The position numbers were made by a program, and so were the translations under genes. Below the pieces are notes generated by a model that did no database searches, was not told the DNA's origin, and saw only the letters and a program-made list of their open reading frames with translations. From contig CM043944.1 of assembly GCA_014529385.2 (NCBI GenBank), positions 46,916,768 to 46,980,767 on the forward strand: a stretch of DNA of 64,000 nucleotides. The letters are read 5' to 3'. How positions within the stretch are numbered: the stretch's first letter is position 1; every line of letters starts with the position of its first letter. Of this stretch, positions 44,082 to 56,408 are shown piece after piece. Source of the stretch: Adiantum capillus-veneris (taxonomy: Eukaryota > Streptophyta > Polypodiopsida > Polypodiales > Pteridaceae).

Positions 44082-46033
44082 TGTTGCTAAATTGGCTTTA
44101 TCTTACAGAAAAATAATTCTAAATGAATTATTGGATTTATAAGTGAGAGGGTTTTCTCTCTTGGAACACCAAGGAAAAAATAATTCTAAATGAATTATTG
44201 GAATTTTAAGTGAGAGGGTTTTTCTCACTGGAGACATCCGAGTACAAAGTATTCCTAGTGCGTCATTTAAAGTAATGACGGGAACACTGAGAACGGGAAT
44301 ATCTGTAAGGCCACCAAGAACGGGTACTTCTGATGCGTCACATCGGATGGGTGACAGGGAGCATCGGAAAGAAGTATCCGACCATCCGGGAACCGACATC
44401 TCTGATGCGTCATAGGATGGGTGACATAGAGCATCGTGAAGGAGATTGTACCGTAAGTTCGGTAGGAAAGGACTAGGTGATGGGTATTCCTGATGCGTCA
44501 CAAGGTGGGTGACGGGTGCATCGGAAAGGGAATATCCATAGTCGGGAGGAAATTCCAAACTGTGTTAGAATTGTGCACAAGGAAAAGCAAGCACTTGAAT
44601 GAAGATGGGTTCAGAGGAAACTTTGAGGAAAAACAGATGCTTTCTGAGAAAGCGGGATTGCTTTTCAGGAAAGCAGATGCTTTCCCGCGAGGAAGTCTAT
44701 GTCTGCATTGCAACTGTGCATGTGATTGCATCCAGGGACGCCTGGGAAGTGCTGTGAAAGCATTGTTTTTAACTTATAAGGTTTTATTGAGTTTTTGGGC
44801 AGGTTCATACTATTTTTAAAATACGCCGGCCGCCCACTTAATAAGTCGGCAGCCATCTGATAAATAAGGCAACAGATCAGCCAGCGTTTTCTCTCTCTCT
44901 TTTTCTGGTAGAACAGAAAAAAAAAAAACGGCCGCGATCTCAACGCGAGCACCTATTCGTGCCCGTGGCTAGGAGCTATAAAAGCATCACATGCCCTCAC
45001 TCAGAGAGGAGGACCAATCTTTGCAAGGAGGAGATGCTACTGCAGATTTCAGCCATAAAGAAGACGTTGCCAGTGATGCCCATGGCTGCCCCAAGTGTAC
45101 CAGATGTCGCCAAGACCCAGTGCGCGAGTTCCCTCGCGAAGAAGTGCCTACGAAGCGTGTTTCCATCGCGACAAGTTGCTGTTTTTCTCTGTTTTCAGCC
45201 CATAAACGTCGTAGACGGGGCTGATTTACGAGAAGGAACCCGAGAACACACCTCTTTTGTGTGTAGGATTGGAAGAGAGGATTTTCTATGGAGAGATCTC
45301 TTCCGGGGAGTTGCTTTTTCGAGAACGGAGTTGCGTTTCGAGCGTCGAGACATTGAAGGTAACGTTTTTCATGTTATGATCTTTGAGTATTTGATTGCAG
45401 GTGTACTTCCTCTTCGTGATGGAGTAGGAGCAGAGGAAGGCATGAGCCTCTGCAGGAGAAAAGTGCTCTGAGGAACTAGAGCCAGATCAGCCCAAGGGTT
45501 TCGTACCTGAGTTTGGGAAGTAGATCCACGGATCGGAGAGAGGTAGTCTCTCAAGTTGTGATCCAGAAGTTGGGATTCCCAAGTAAGGACTTCGTGTCCG
45601 AGAAAGTAGAGTTGTTCTGCGGGAAGAGGACTCTGGAAAGAGAGTAGAAAAGAGTTGCAGGGATGTCACGCCCTGAGTCTGGAAGGTGAGATCCAGAGGC
45701 GAGAACCTTGGTTCTCAAGGATTTGGAATAAGGAACGGAAGTTCCTTGGAATAGGGTTTTGCCCTAGGAATCGGAAGCTAAGGCTTCCAGGAACCATCAA
45801 GTCTTATTCTAGAACGAACGTGGTAATACGTTCAGTTCAAGTGCTTGTATAGACTTCTCCTCAGTAATAAAGATACTATTACGGGGGGGGACCAGCCCAT
45901 CTTCTGGTCCCCAGTACTGTGTCGATCTTCTCCCTCTCTATCTCTCTCTCTATATCCTCTGGCTTCAGTAATAAGTGATAAATCCTATTTATCCGAATGT
46001 ATTTTATATTGTTATGCGCTCCCGTTTGTGACA
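44082..46033 (+). mobile_element. Solo LTR (B-related), 1,952 bp
   Basis: Begins TGTTGCTAAATTGG and ends CGCTCCCGTTTGTGACA, the same ends as the B LTR, and is flanked by exact ATTTT duplications. No internal region is present: the product of recombination between two LTRs. It has TATAAAAG at 44977-44984, AATAAA near 45867, and the conserved hairpin at 45887-45912. The U3 part has three repeats starting TGATGCGTCA (44331, 44403, 44491). Open frames inside it show no known domain. Confidence 0.93.
44331..44527 (+). promoter_or_regulatory. U3 repeats with TGATGCGTCA motif
   Basis: Three imperfect repeats, spaced 72 and 88 bp, each with TGATGCGTCA followed by GG(A)TGGGTGAC and GCATCG. Related single motifs occur in the B2 LTR U3 (for example about 24191-24224). 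They look like enhancer repeats with bZIP-type TGCGTCA sites. Confidence 0.5.
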
Positions 46034-47395
46034 ATTTTACTGTCTTTACAGACCATCAGAGTTTGCGCTAGTTCTTGTCACAGAAGCAGCTTTCGGAAAA
46101 GCAGATGCGGTGGGCAAACAACTTGTCACAGTTTCACTTCCAGATTGTCCATGTGCAGGGACAGAAGAATGTGGTGGCAAATGCTTTGTCTTGGAAGCCG
46201 TTGGTTCTGGCTATTTCCGCGATACATCATAGGAGCTTCGAGGATATGGTCGATCAGTATGCCACAGATACAGATTTTGCAGATATTTTCACACGGATAC
46301 GGGATGGGGAGACAATAGCTGGATACTCACTTCAGGAAGGCTACTTGATGAAAAAGACTATGTTGTGCGTTACACAGCCGTTGAGGGAAAAGGTTATATT
46401 GAATGCCACTGTCCACCTTTTTAGGGTCACCGCGGCATTGCTACCACCATGAAAGGGGTAGAGAGATACTTCTTTTGGCCGAGACTCAAAAAGGATGTGG
46501 AAGAGTTTGTGCGCAATTGTTTAGTATGCCAGAAGGTCAAGTTTGTCAGGCATAAGGCACAGGGATTGTTACAGCCTTTACCCATACCCACCCGCCCCTG
46601 GGAAACTATTGCGATGGATTTCATTTTTGATCTCCCAAGGACACAGAGTGGTCACGATGGTATCTGGATTGTTATTGACAGATCTAGCAAACAGGCTCAT
46701 TTTATTCCAGTGAAGAAAACAGTCAAGCCGGATCACTTAGCGAGACTGTTTGTGGCCCAGATCTTCAGATTACATGGCATGCCTGAGACGATTGTCTCCA
46801 ACAAAGACCCCAAATTTACGAGTTTGTTTTGCAAGGCAATTTGGGAGAACATTGGCACACGGTTGCAGTTCTCGTCCTCGTTCCACCCGCAGACTGACGG
46901 GCAATCCGAGATTGCCAATTCAGTGGTTCTAGATTTATTGAAGTCTTATATTTTAGGTCAGAAGACTCAATGGGAAAGATACTTACCTTTGGTGGAATTT
47001 GCCTACAATAACACGATACACTCTTCGACGGGAAAGGCGCCTTTTGAGATTGTTGAAGGAGCTGCGAAGGTTCCACCCTTCCTGAGCACGAAAGATAAGA
47101 TCTTTGAAGCGGATGACTATACGCGAGATTTGGATACGGCTTTTGCCAAGGTTCGCGAGACTTTGCAGAAGTCTCAAGAACGACAGAAAAAGGCAACGGA
47201 TCGCTATCGTCGCGACATGAAATTGAAGGAGGATAATTGGGTGCTCTTACGTTTTGAGAAGGCATGTCTACGAAAGAAAAAGGACAAGGAGAGGCTTTTT
47301 CCAAAGCTTAGTATGAGATACTACGGACCTTTCCAGATTACTGAAAAGATGAATGATGTCTCCTTCCGATTAAAACTGCCGAATTCACAATGCAT
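46034..47395 (+). pseudogene. pol: pol of D: end of RNase H and integrase
   Basis: RNase H ends TDHQSLR, then TAG (46070-46072), FLSQKQLSEKQMRW. Integrase: finger region CLVCQK, first Asp in AMDFIFDLPRT, Glu in TDGQSEIAN. The second catalytic Asp is lost: the box reads VSNKDPKF where C and E have VSDRDPRF (about 46795-46812). A frame change near 46400-46440 removes part of the first finger. GPFQIT and VSFRLKLP mark the C-terminal integrase fold. Confidence 0.92.
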
Positions 47396-47667
47396 TCCAT
47401 GTGAGTCTCTTGAAACCTTTTAAAGGTGATGTGCCTGATGATGGGGAGCCTTATGAGCAACCCGAAGTGGAAGAAAACAAGGAGATCCTTGTTCCTGAAC
47501 AGATTTTGGCACATAAAGATACGAACACTAAAGGTAAATTCCAAAGGCGGTTCTTGGTTAAGTTCAAGAATTATCCTGCACTAGATGCGAAGTGGATGGA
47601 GGAGAAGGACCTAGCAGATACTCCTCAGATTGTGAAACTTTACCTCGATGCTTTTGGTTTAGCATAG
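47396..47667 (+). pseudogene. Chromodomain-like C-terminus of D
   Basis: SLLKPFKGDVPDDGEPYEQP, EEILVPEQILAH-type linker and RRFLVKFKNYPALDAKWM, ending LDAFGLA and TAG. The linker upstream is frameshifted by a small deletion (the DTWR codons are missing near 47383). In chromoviruses this tail directs integration to marked chromatin. Confidence 0.88.
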
Positions 47668-48244
47668 CCTACTCCAAATGGAACCCAGAATTCAGCTTGG
47701 CCGGAGATCTGTTGCAGTGGAATGCACAAGAGGGGAGTCACTCCACTCCTTTGTCAACAAATGCCTTGATTTAGATACTAGAGTCACTGATGTCTCTTTG
47801 AGCTTCAGGGATACTGAGAGCTGACAGTATTTTGTTGTATGACTTTATGAAATGGAATTCCTAATTATGATACTGATTTGTTCTTGACTTCTCGAGTGCA
47901 AGAACTGATAGACAAAATGACTGCAGCATTTTGGTCTGATTGATCTCGAATAGACATGGTTGCAATAGGGGTTAGTCAATCGGACATCGATGAGGTCCCG
48001 ATTGGACCTAGATGTGATTGCTAGCTACATTGGCGATAAATCAAGCTCTAAGATCCGAATGAATGTTGAATGTCATGTGATGTCCTGTGATGTCGTGTGA
48101 TGTGACTGTCGTTTTGTACATGTGCTAGATGTGTGTTCCTAGTACGTAGGTACTAACAATCAGTGTCTGCTAAGACGGTTTATGGCTTTTGTCGGTTTTG
48201 CAGGCATAATCATGGTCGATTACAATGCTTTCAAGAGGGGGGTA
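47668..48244 (+). other. 3' untranslated region and polypurine tract of D
   Basis: Colinear with 29984-30589 of C, with a shorter decamer array (about 48075-48105). Ends TCAAGAGGGGGGTA. Confidence 0.8.
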
Positions 48245-48519
48245 TGTCACAAAGTGATGAGGTGGCAGACAGCAGAAACCCTAATTTCTGGCTGAAACCC
48301 TAAAATTCCTGCAAACCCTAAAATCTGCCAAAAACCCAAATTGCAGCAAACCCTAATTTTTGGCTGAAACCCTAATTCCAGGAAATCCTAAAATTGCCGA
48401 GGAGATGCCACGTGGCAGCTGGTACGACTTCAGTGAATTGCGGCACGTTTTGCGACAGGGTGCTTTTTCTCCTCCATGCAATGAGAAAGAGAGAGAATGC
48501 TTTTGCTTTCAGTTAGACT

Positions 48520-48575
<56 letters not shown>

Positions 48576-48893
48576 AATGCTTTTGATTTTGAAGCTTTTG
48601 GGGCTCTACTTTTGAGCATCCCTTGTAAACATTTAAATACGTGGTTTGGGCCTTCACTTCTCAGAGCATCTGGACGCAGAGTCTGAGAGTGAATCCCGAC
48701 CCACTCTCTTGTACTTTGAAGTGATCAATACAAAAAGAAATACCGAAAGGGGCGCCAGTCTTTGGGGCCAATATCTCTAGGCACGGAACTCCGTCGGGCC
48801 AGTGCAAATCTATTGTGATCTGTGAATTGTTTGAAGTGGTTATTTGGTGCTGTCGCGATTGATTCTTGACTTGGAGTGTCCAAGTCTGTTACA
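48245..48893 (+). mobile_element. 3' LTR of D
   Basis: 649 bp; longer than the 5' LTR because of two extra telobox segments near the start and a GA tract of about 54 bases (48521-48574). Confidence 0.92.
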
Positions 48894-49550
48894 TGACAAA
48901 GAAGGATACAGTGGACGCTTATCGTGAGAGATTCTGGAGCTCTTTTCTACCCGCCTCTTCATTTAAGAAGATCTCGTTCAAAGAACGGATTGAGAGGTTT
49001 ACCTTGGGTCTTCCTACAGAGATCCGAGATCACTGCTTAGAACAAAAGTCAGCTTCCATTCAGGAGCTGATGAGTCATGCGAAACGGGGTTTTGCCATCC
49101 ACTCACGCAGTTACCCCACAGATGAAATCATGACGCAAAGGACTGAATAGACTTCGAACAATGAAAGTAGAAAGAGGAAGAGCAACCCAAAAAAGAAAGA
49201 AAAGGATGCACGAACCAAACTCACTCCTCGAGAGAGAGCTCTCTACATCAAGGAGGGGAAGTGTTTTGGATGCGGGGAAACTGGGCATATCTCCGCGAAG
49301 TGCCCTAAAAAGGCACAGAAAGAACAAAACAACAAGGAAAAAGAAAAGAATGAGAGTTCAAGAGCAGCTGAGGAACATGGAAGAAAAGGCAAGATGAAAA
49401 CAAGATTGGTTCCAGATTGCGTGGGTACTGACCCCAGCACAATGGACGAGAGTACAGAACTTTGCCCAGCTTGGGGCAAAGTAAAAGACCGAGAAGCCTT
49501 GATCTTCTTTGATGGAGGAGCCAAGGCCAACATCATTTCACCTTAATTGG
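48894..49550 (+). pseudogene. gag of element E, right part
   Basis: Resumes after D with TKKDTVDAYRERFWSSFLPASSF and QELMSHAKRGFAIHS. A TAG lies at about 49148. The CCHC knuckle is CFGCGETGHISAKC (about 49264-49305). Runs on to CPAWGKVKDREALIFFDGGAK, the start of the protease, and a TAA near 49543. Confidence 0.88.
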
Positions 49551-50660
49551 CAGCACGGCTCGAGATCAAACCCGATCGGATGGGACCACTAGCAGAGGCA
49601 GTTCTAGCGGCACCCAACAGGGACGTAGCCATTACACTTGTCATTTGGGGCATGAGGACTTCTACATAATGCCTTTGGAAGGTTGTAATGTTCTCTTGGG
49701 AATTCCCTCGTACCACAAGAACAACGCCGTGGTCAACTATCGGGCGAGGAAAGCGACTTTGACCACAGAGAAGGACAGACCCATTGTACTCGATGTAAAA
49801 CTTAAGGGCGAGTCTATCCTTATTTAATCGGCTTCGGCCATTTCAAAATTAATGAAATCCAGTTTGTTTGTTTACTCGATCTTCTTGAAAGATGAATGAT
49901 GAGAATAGGACAAATATGTCTGAACTTGATAAAGAACGCCAAGATTTCTCCACGCTCATGCCAATTGCTTCTCAGAGGGCCTTCCAGGCGAGTTACCACC
50001 CGCTCGTCCTAACGATCATACCATTGATCTGATACCTGGAAGCACACCACTGAACCGGCCACCTTACAGTGTGAGCCGAGCCAAGAACAAAGAAATTATG
50101 AACCAAGTGAAAGACCTCTTGGAAAAAGGTCTTATCCAGCCTAGTACTTCACTGTAGTGCTCTCCAGTGTTGTTGGTTTTGAAGAAAGACGGATCTTGGA
50201 GAATGTGCATCATTTATAGAGCTCTCAACAAAATCACCATCAAGAACAAAATTTCGATTCCTAGAATCGATGATATACTTGACCGACTTCAGGGATCCTC
50301 GTGCTTTAGCAAGATCGACTTGAAAAGTGGATATCATCATCTCTGAATCGCCTCGAGAGATGTCTACAAGACAGCCTTACGGACGACTTTTGGGTTATTT
50401 GAGTTTTTGGTGATGTCTTTTGGCCTAACCAATGCTCCTACGACATTTAACCGAATGATTGACAGGATTTTTCGAGAGTACAGACTATTTGTTGGCACTT
50501 TCTTTGACGACATCATTGTTTTCTCCAAGGATGAGGCAGAACATAAAGAACATCTGGTTCAGGTCTTTCAGGCATTACGAGATCACAAGTTGGTGATTAA
50601 TGCGAAGAAAAGTGAATTTTTCTTACCAGATATACACTTTTTGGGACACATTGTCTAAGC
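49480..50660 (+). pseudogene. pol: pol of E: protease and reverse transcriptase
   Basis: Protease FFDGGAK, GCNVLLGIPSYHK. RT pieces: [11 protein letters not shown] after a TAG near 50156, DLKSGYHH followed by TGA, SFGLTNAPTTF, FFDD intact (50505-50516), FFLPDIHFLGHIV then TAA (50656). At least six stops or shifts; the most decayed pol of the family here. Confidence 0.9.
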
Positions 50661-51440
50661 AACAGGAGTGCAGATCAACCCGCCGGCCAATATAGAGACT
50701 ATGTGTGATTGGCCCGATTTGAAGAATGTCCATGAAGTTAGAAGCTTCTTAGGATTATGTTCGTACTATAGGCAGTTCATTAGAAAGTTTGCATAGATTG
50801 CTTCCCCTTTGCATATCTTGACACAGAAAGGAGTCCCTTTCTCGTGGGGACCCACAGAGGTGACTGCCTTTTAGACTTTGAAAGAGCAATTGACTACGGG
50901 ACCAGTTTTGACTTTACCGGACTTGCAGAAGTCATTTGAAGTATATTGTGATGCTTGTGGTCGTAGTCTGGGTGCGGTCTTAATGCAAGAAGGCCATGTC
51001 ATTGCTTACGAGAGCCGATTGTTATCAAGGCCGGAATTGACAGCGCAGATTTATGAGAAAGAGCTTTTGGTGGTTATCCATGCTCTTACTCAGTGGCGGC
51101 ATTACCTACTCGGAGCGGATTTTACTGTCTTTACAAACCATCAGGTTTTACGTTGCTTCTTGTCACAAAAGCAGCTATCGGAAAAGCAGATACGGTGGGC
51201 AACATCTTGTCACAGTTTCACTTCCAGATTGTCCATGTCCAGGGACAGCTTTGTCTCGAAAGCCGTTGGTTGTGGCTATTTCCGCGATACATCATAGGAG
51301 CTTCGAGGATATGGTCGATCAGTATGCCACGGATACAAATTTTGAAGACATTTTCACACGGATACGGGATGGGGAGACAGTAGCGGGATATTCCATTCGG
51401 GATAGCTATTTGATGCGGAAAACCATGTTGTGCGTTACAC
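50661..51440 (+). pseudogene. pol of E: RNase H
   Basis: EVYCDACGRSLGAVL, EKELLVVIHALTQW, FTNHQVLRCFLSQK (the TDH motif changed to TNH). A frameshift near 51201 and a deletion of the KNVVADA codons near 51248 precede HHRSFEDMVDQYATD of the linker. Confidence 0.88.
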
Positions 51441-52450
51441 AGCCGTTAGGGAAAAGGTTATGACCGAATGCCACTGTCCACCTTTTACGGGTCACCGCGG
51501 CATTGCTACCAACTTGAAAGGAGTAGAAAGATACTTCTTTTGGCCGAGACTCAAGAAGGGTGTGGACGAGTTTGTGCGCAATTGCTTGGTATGCAAGAAG
51601 GTCAAAATTTGACAGGCATAAAGCACAGGGATTGTTACAGCCTTTACCCATACCCACTGTTACAGCCTTTACCCATACCCACCCGCCCCTGGGAAAGTAT
51701 TGCAACAGATTTCATTTTTTATCTCCCGAGAACACAGAGTGGTCACGATGGTATTTGGACTGTTATTGACAGATTTAGCAAACAGGCTCATTTCATTCCA
51801 GTGAACAAAACAGTCAAGCCGGATCACTTAGCGAGATTGTTTGTGGCCCAGATCTTCAGATTACATGGCATGCCCAAGACGATTGTCTCCGACAGGGACC
51901 CCAGATTTACGAGTTTGTTTTGGAAGGCAATTTGGGAGAACATTGGCACGCGGTTGCAGTTCTCGTCATCTTTCCACCCACAAACTGACGGGCAATCTGA
52001 GATTGCTAGTTCACTGGTACTAGATTTTGAAGTCTTACATCTCGGATCAGAAGACTCAATGAGAATAGTAATTACCTTTGGTGGAATTTGCCTACAACAA
52101 CACGGTACACTCTTCGACGGGGAAGGCGCCATTTGAGATTATTGAAGGTGCTCCGAAGGTTCCACCCTTCCTAAGCACAAAAGATAAGATTTTTGAAGAC
52201 GATGAGTACACGCGCGACTTGGACACGGCTTTTGCCAAGGTCCGCGAGGCTTTGCAGAAATCTCAAGAAAGACAAAAAAAAGGCATCATCGCGATTTGAA
52301 ATTGAAGGAGAATGATTGGGTGCTCTTACGTTTTGAGAAGGCACGCCTTACAAAAAAAAAAGGGAAAAAAGAGGCTTTTTCCAAAACTTAGTATGAGATA
52401 CTACGGACCTTTCCATATCTCCGAAAAGATAAATGATGTCTCCTTCCGAC
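51441..52450 (+). pseudogene. pol of E: integrase
   Basis: H/H/C/C finger (CHCPPFTGH ... CLVCKK), first Asp in ATDFIFYLPRT, second in VSDRDPRFTSLFW, Glu in TDGQSEIAS. A 25-bp duplication at about 51636-51685 (TTACAGCCTTTACCCATACC twice) and a frameshift near 51608 break it, as does a deletion near 52025. Confidence 0.88.
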
Positions 52451-52456
52451 TGAAGC

Positions 52457-52756
52457 TTGCCCGACACTTGGAGGATTCACAATGCATTTTATGTGAGTCT
52501 CTTGAAACATTTTAAAGGTGATGTGCCCGAAGATGAGGAGCCTGATGAGCAACCCGAAGTGGAAGAAAACGAGATCCTTGTTCCAGAAGAGATATTGGCA
52601 CATAAGGACAGAAAGATTAAGGGTAAAGTGAGAAGGCGGTTCTTAATTAAATTCAAGAACTATCCTGCATTGGATGCGAAGTGGATGGAGGAGGAGTACC
52701 TAGCAGATACTCCTCAGATTGTCAAACTTTACCTTGAAGCTTTTGGTTTAGCATAG
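52457..52756 (+). pseudogene. Chromodomain-like C-terminus of E
   Basis: Open from about 52457: WRIHNAFYVSLLKHFKGDVPEDEEP, then EILVPEEILAH and RRFLIKFKNYPALDAKWM, ending LEAFGLA and TAG at 52754-52756. Confidence 0.88.
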
Positions 52757-53321
52757 TCTATTTTAAATGGAGCCCCGAATTCAGCTTGGTCGGATATCTG
52801 GTGCAGTGTGTTTGCACAAGAGGGGAGTTACTCCGCTCCTTTGTCAACAGATGCCTCGATCTTTGAATACTAGAGTCATTGATGTCTCTTTGAGCTTCAG
52901 GGATACTGAGAGCTGACAGTATTCTACTGTATGACTTTATGAAATGGAATTCCGAAAAATATGAAATTGATTTGTTCTTGACTTGTTTAGGTGCAGGAAC
53001 TGATAGATGAAATGACTGCAGCATTTTGGTCTGAATGATCTCAATAGACATAGTTGCAATAGGAATTAGTCAATCGGGCATCTATGAGGTCCTGAGTGGA
53101 TCTAGATGCGATTGCTTATTGCATTGCCGATAAATCATGGTCTGAGATGCGAATGAATGTTGAATGTGATTTGTCATGTGATGTCCTGTGATGTAACTAT
53201 CGATCGGTACATGTACTAGATGTGCGTCGGTACTAAAAGTCAATGTCTGCTAAGACAGTTTATGGCTTCTGTCTATTTTGCATGCGTAATCGAGGGCGAT
53301 TACAATGCTTTCAAGAGAAGG
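52757..53321 (+). other. 3' untranslated region of E
   Basis: Colinear with the same region of C and D; two decamer units near 53174-53195; ends TCAAGAGAAGG as a diverged polypurine tract. Confidence 0.75.
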
Positions 53322-54587
<1,266 letters not shown>

Positions 54588-54782
54588 ATTAGCACAAGAA
54601 GTGAGAGAAAAAACTTGAATGGGAGATAGGGCAACAAGTATGTGTGCAATCATGTATGAGTGTGAGTGCTTAATGCTAACGTGCAAGCAGATCATTGCGG
54701 CGTTACGCATACAGCTAGCTGATGTTTTTGGTTTGAAATTGAACTAAACGCATAGCGCTGAACATGCAATGTTGGAATTGAC

Positions 54783-55209
54783 AGCTGACCAGAAAAAGCA
54801 TGGCTGACGTGAACATCCCTTCTTGTAAAAGAGTTCCATGTCCACCCAATTCCTCCTCGTCGACCTTCAACACGACTTTGTAATAGCAATAGATTGCGAC
54901 TGAAGATAAAGCGACAAAACTGAAAAACCAACATGGAGCTGATTAAGCACTCAATAACAGACGTATACGAACAGGAACCGTTATTCTTTAAGCCCAGGCA
55001 TGAGAACATGTGTGTGTATAACTTACAGCACAATCCAAAAAGAGCCAACCAGCGGGAGGCTTCCCCATAGCAAGCCACAGAACAGACCAATAGCCTGCCT
55101 TATCCAGTAAAGTACATCGAGTAGGTCGTCCTGATCAGAATCAAACCTCTGTTAGCATTAGATGTGTATGTCATGTCATGTCACGCACACCCACTGTACA
55201 CGAAAATCT

Positions 55210-55294
<85 letters not shown>

Positions 55295-55409
55295 CGCGCG
55301 CGCGTAACTCTACCTTGTCCCAGGGAGCGGCAGAATCGAGCCACTTGGATTTGGAAAGGACGTCCCCATTGGCATCGGCAAGCTGTTTGGAAGTCGCTCT
55401 CTCCTTCAT
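54783..55409 (-). CDS. Rab5-interacting / RAB5IF-family membrane protein, three exons found
   Basis: Host gene, read as joined exons 55409-55314, 55148-55027 and 54919-54783. Exon 1 starts MKERATSKQLADANG. Exon 2 encodes the family signature DDLLDVLYWIRQAIGLF and LLWGSLPLVGSFW (first membrane segment). Exon 3 encodes VALSSVAIYCYYKVVLKVDE, then EEELGGHGTLLQEG and TSAMLFLVS (second segment starts). Introns are GT-AG: donors GTAGAG (55313) and GTAAGT (55026), acceptors CTAACAG and TTTTTCAG, and the phases match. In animals the RAB5IF family assists respiratory-complex assembly and ER membrane-protein insertion; the plant role is less defined. The last about 10-15 residues after the second membrane segment were not found. 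The third donor would be GTCAAT, a weak site; read-through would end at TAG 54715-54717 with an unrelated tail. The gene may be intact with a distant last exon, or 3'-disrupted. Confidence 0.8.
55206..55304. repeat. Compound (CT)n(GT)n(GC)n microsatellite in intron 1
   Basis: About 46 bases of CT, 34 of GT and 18 of CG, all within the first intron of the RAB5IF-like gene and ending 7 bases from its 5' splice site. Confidence 0.95.
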
Positions 55410-55866
55410 TTGCAGAGAGAATCTCTGGCACCTCGATTGGCTTAAGACTTTAGATCTATTTGACTGGCAACTTCAAACTCTAATATACCCGCACAGAACT
55501 GGTATCGACCTGTATGATAGAGGGTAAAATTTAAAGGGAAAATTACCCTCTAATTATTACTTGGTGAGCCTAAGGTGCTTTGGTGGTTTCTTAAGCCCAC
55601 ATCCAACCGCTTGGCATGATCTAAGCCATTGCTCTTGTCCAAGATCAACGGTCTCAAAATCAGCAAGCCTAATCAAAAGCAACGTAATGAAAGTGCACGA
55701 CAGCCAAAAACAGCTTTATCCAGCACCTTGCATAGCCAAAATTGCCTGCTTTATTCGGCTATGTGGTTGTTGAGTGGTTGTTGAAGAGCATTCCCTTCTT
55801 TGCGGGCGGTCCTTACGAAGCGGATGCGGATGATCCTGATTGGCATGCAGAGCCCCATGCCGAGCC
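55410..55866. other. Upstream region of the RAB5IF-like gene
   Basis: Would contain the 5' UTR and promoter on the - strand. I see no clear TATA box and no other gene. Confidence 0.4.
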
Positions 55867-56302
55867 ACATGAGCATCCCGTGCAACACAATCACTTGCAG
55901 AGGGTCCATGTCGATTGATATATGGCGAAGATGATGGTGATGGTGTTGATCTTCAGCAGCAACCGCAGCAGCAACAATCAGTGCTGGTTTGGGAAGATGG
56001 TTGAGAGCTTGCGCACTTCCTTCATGACTTTGTGAAGCTAAACACCATTTTTTTACGTTTATATAGCTTGCAGGTGAGAAATCCACATGAGCATCCAATG
56101 CAACACAATCACTTTGCAGAGGGTCCATGTTGATTAATATATGGCAAAGATGATGGTGATGGTGTTGATCTTCAGTAGCAGTCACAGCAGCAACAATCAC
56201 CGCTCATTTGGAAAAATGGTTGAGAGCTTGCGCACTGCCTTCACAACTTTGTGGAGTTAAAAACCATTTGTCTATGTTTATACAGCCTGCAGGCGAGAAA
56301 CC
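55867..56302. repeat. Tandem duplication, 218-bp period
   Basis: ACATGAGCATCC starts copies at 55867 and 56085; both include ATGATGGTGATGGTGTTGATC and GGTTGAGAGCTTGCGCACT. The copies differ at roughly 10% of positions. A 149-codon open frame on the - strand (55751-56200) spans them and reads a His-rich repeat, but has no recognised domain; I do not call it a gene. Confidence 0.85.
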
Positions 56303-56408
56303 ACTCGCTAGCCGTCCTCAAGGCTATGCAAGGCCCCGATTTGTGTATGTAGGTCGACTCTATAAAACAGCGACTTGGCTATCATCACACTACAATTTCA
56401 TTTAATGC

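Larger units (their letters stand above)
40164..48893 (+). mobile_element. Chromovirus D inserted in E gag, itself split by a solo LTR
   Basis: 5' LTR 40164-40697, gag, pol, 3' LTR 48245-48893. Target duplication TGACC (40159-40163) / TGACA (48894-48898). Without the 1,952-bp solo LTR and its duplication, D is about 6.8 kb, close to C. Confidence 0.95.

Noticed and set aside
44959-45471. 170-codon frame in the solo LTR
   Set aside because: No domain; lies across the TATA box and leader of the LTR.
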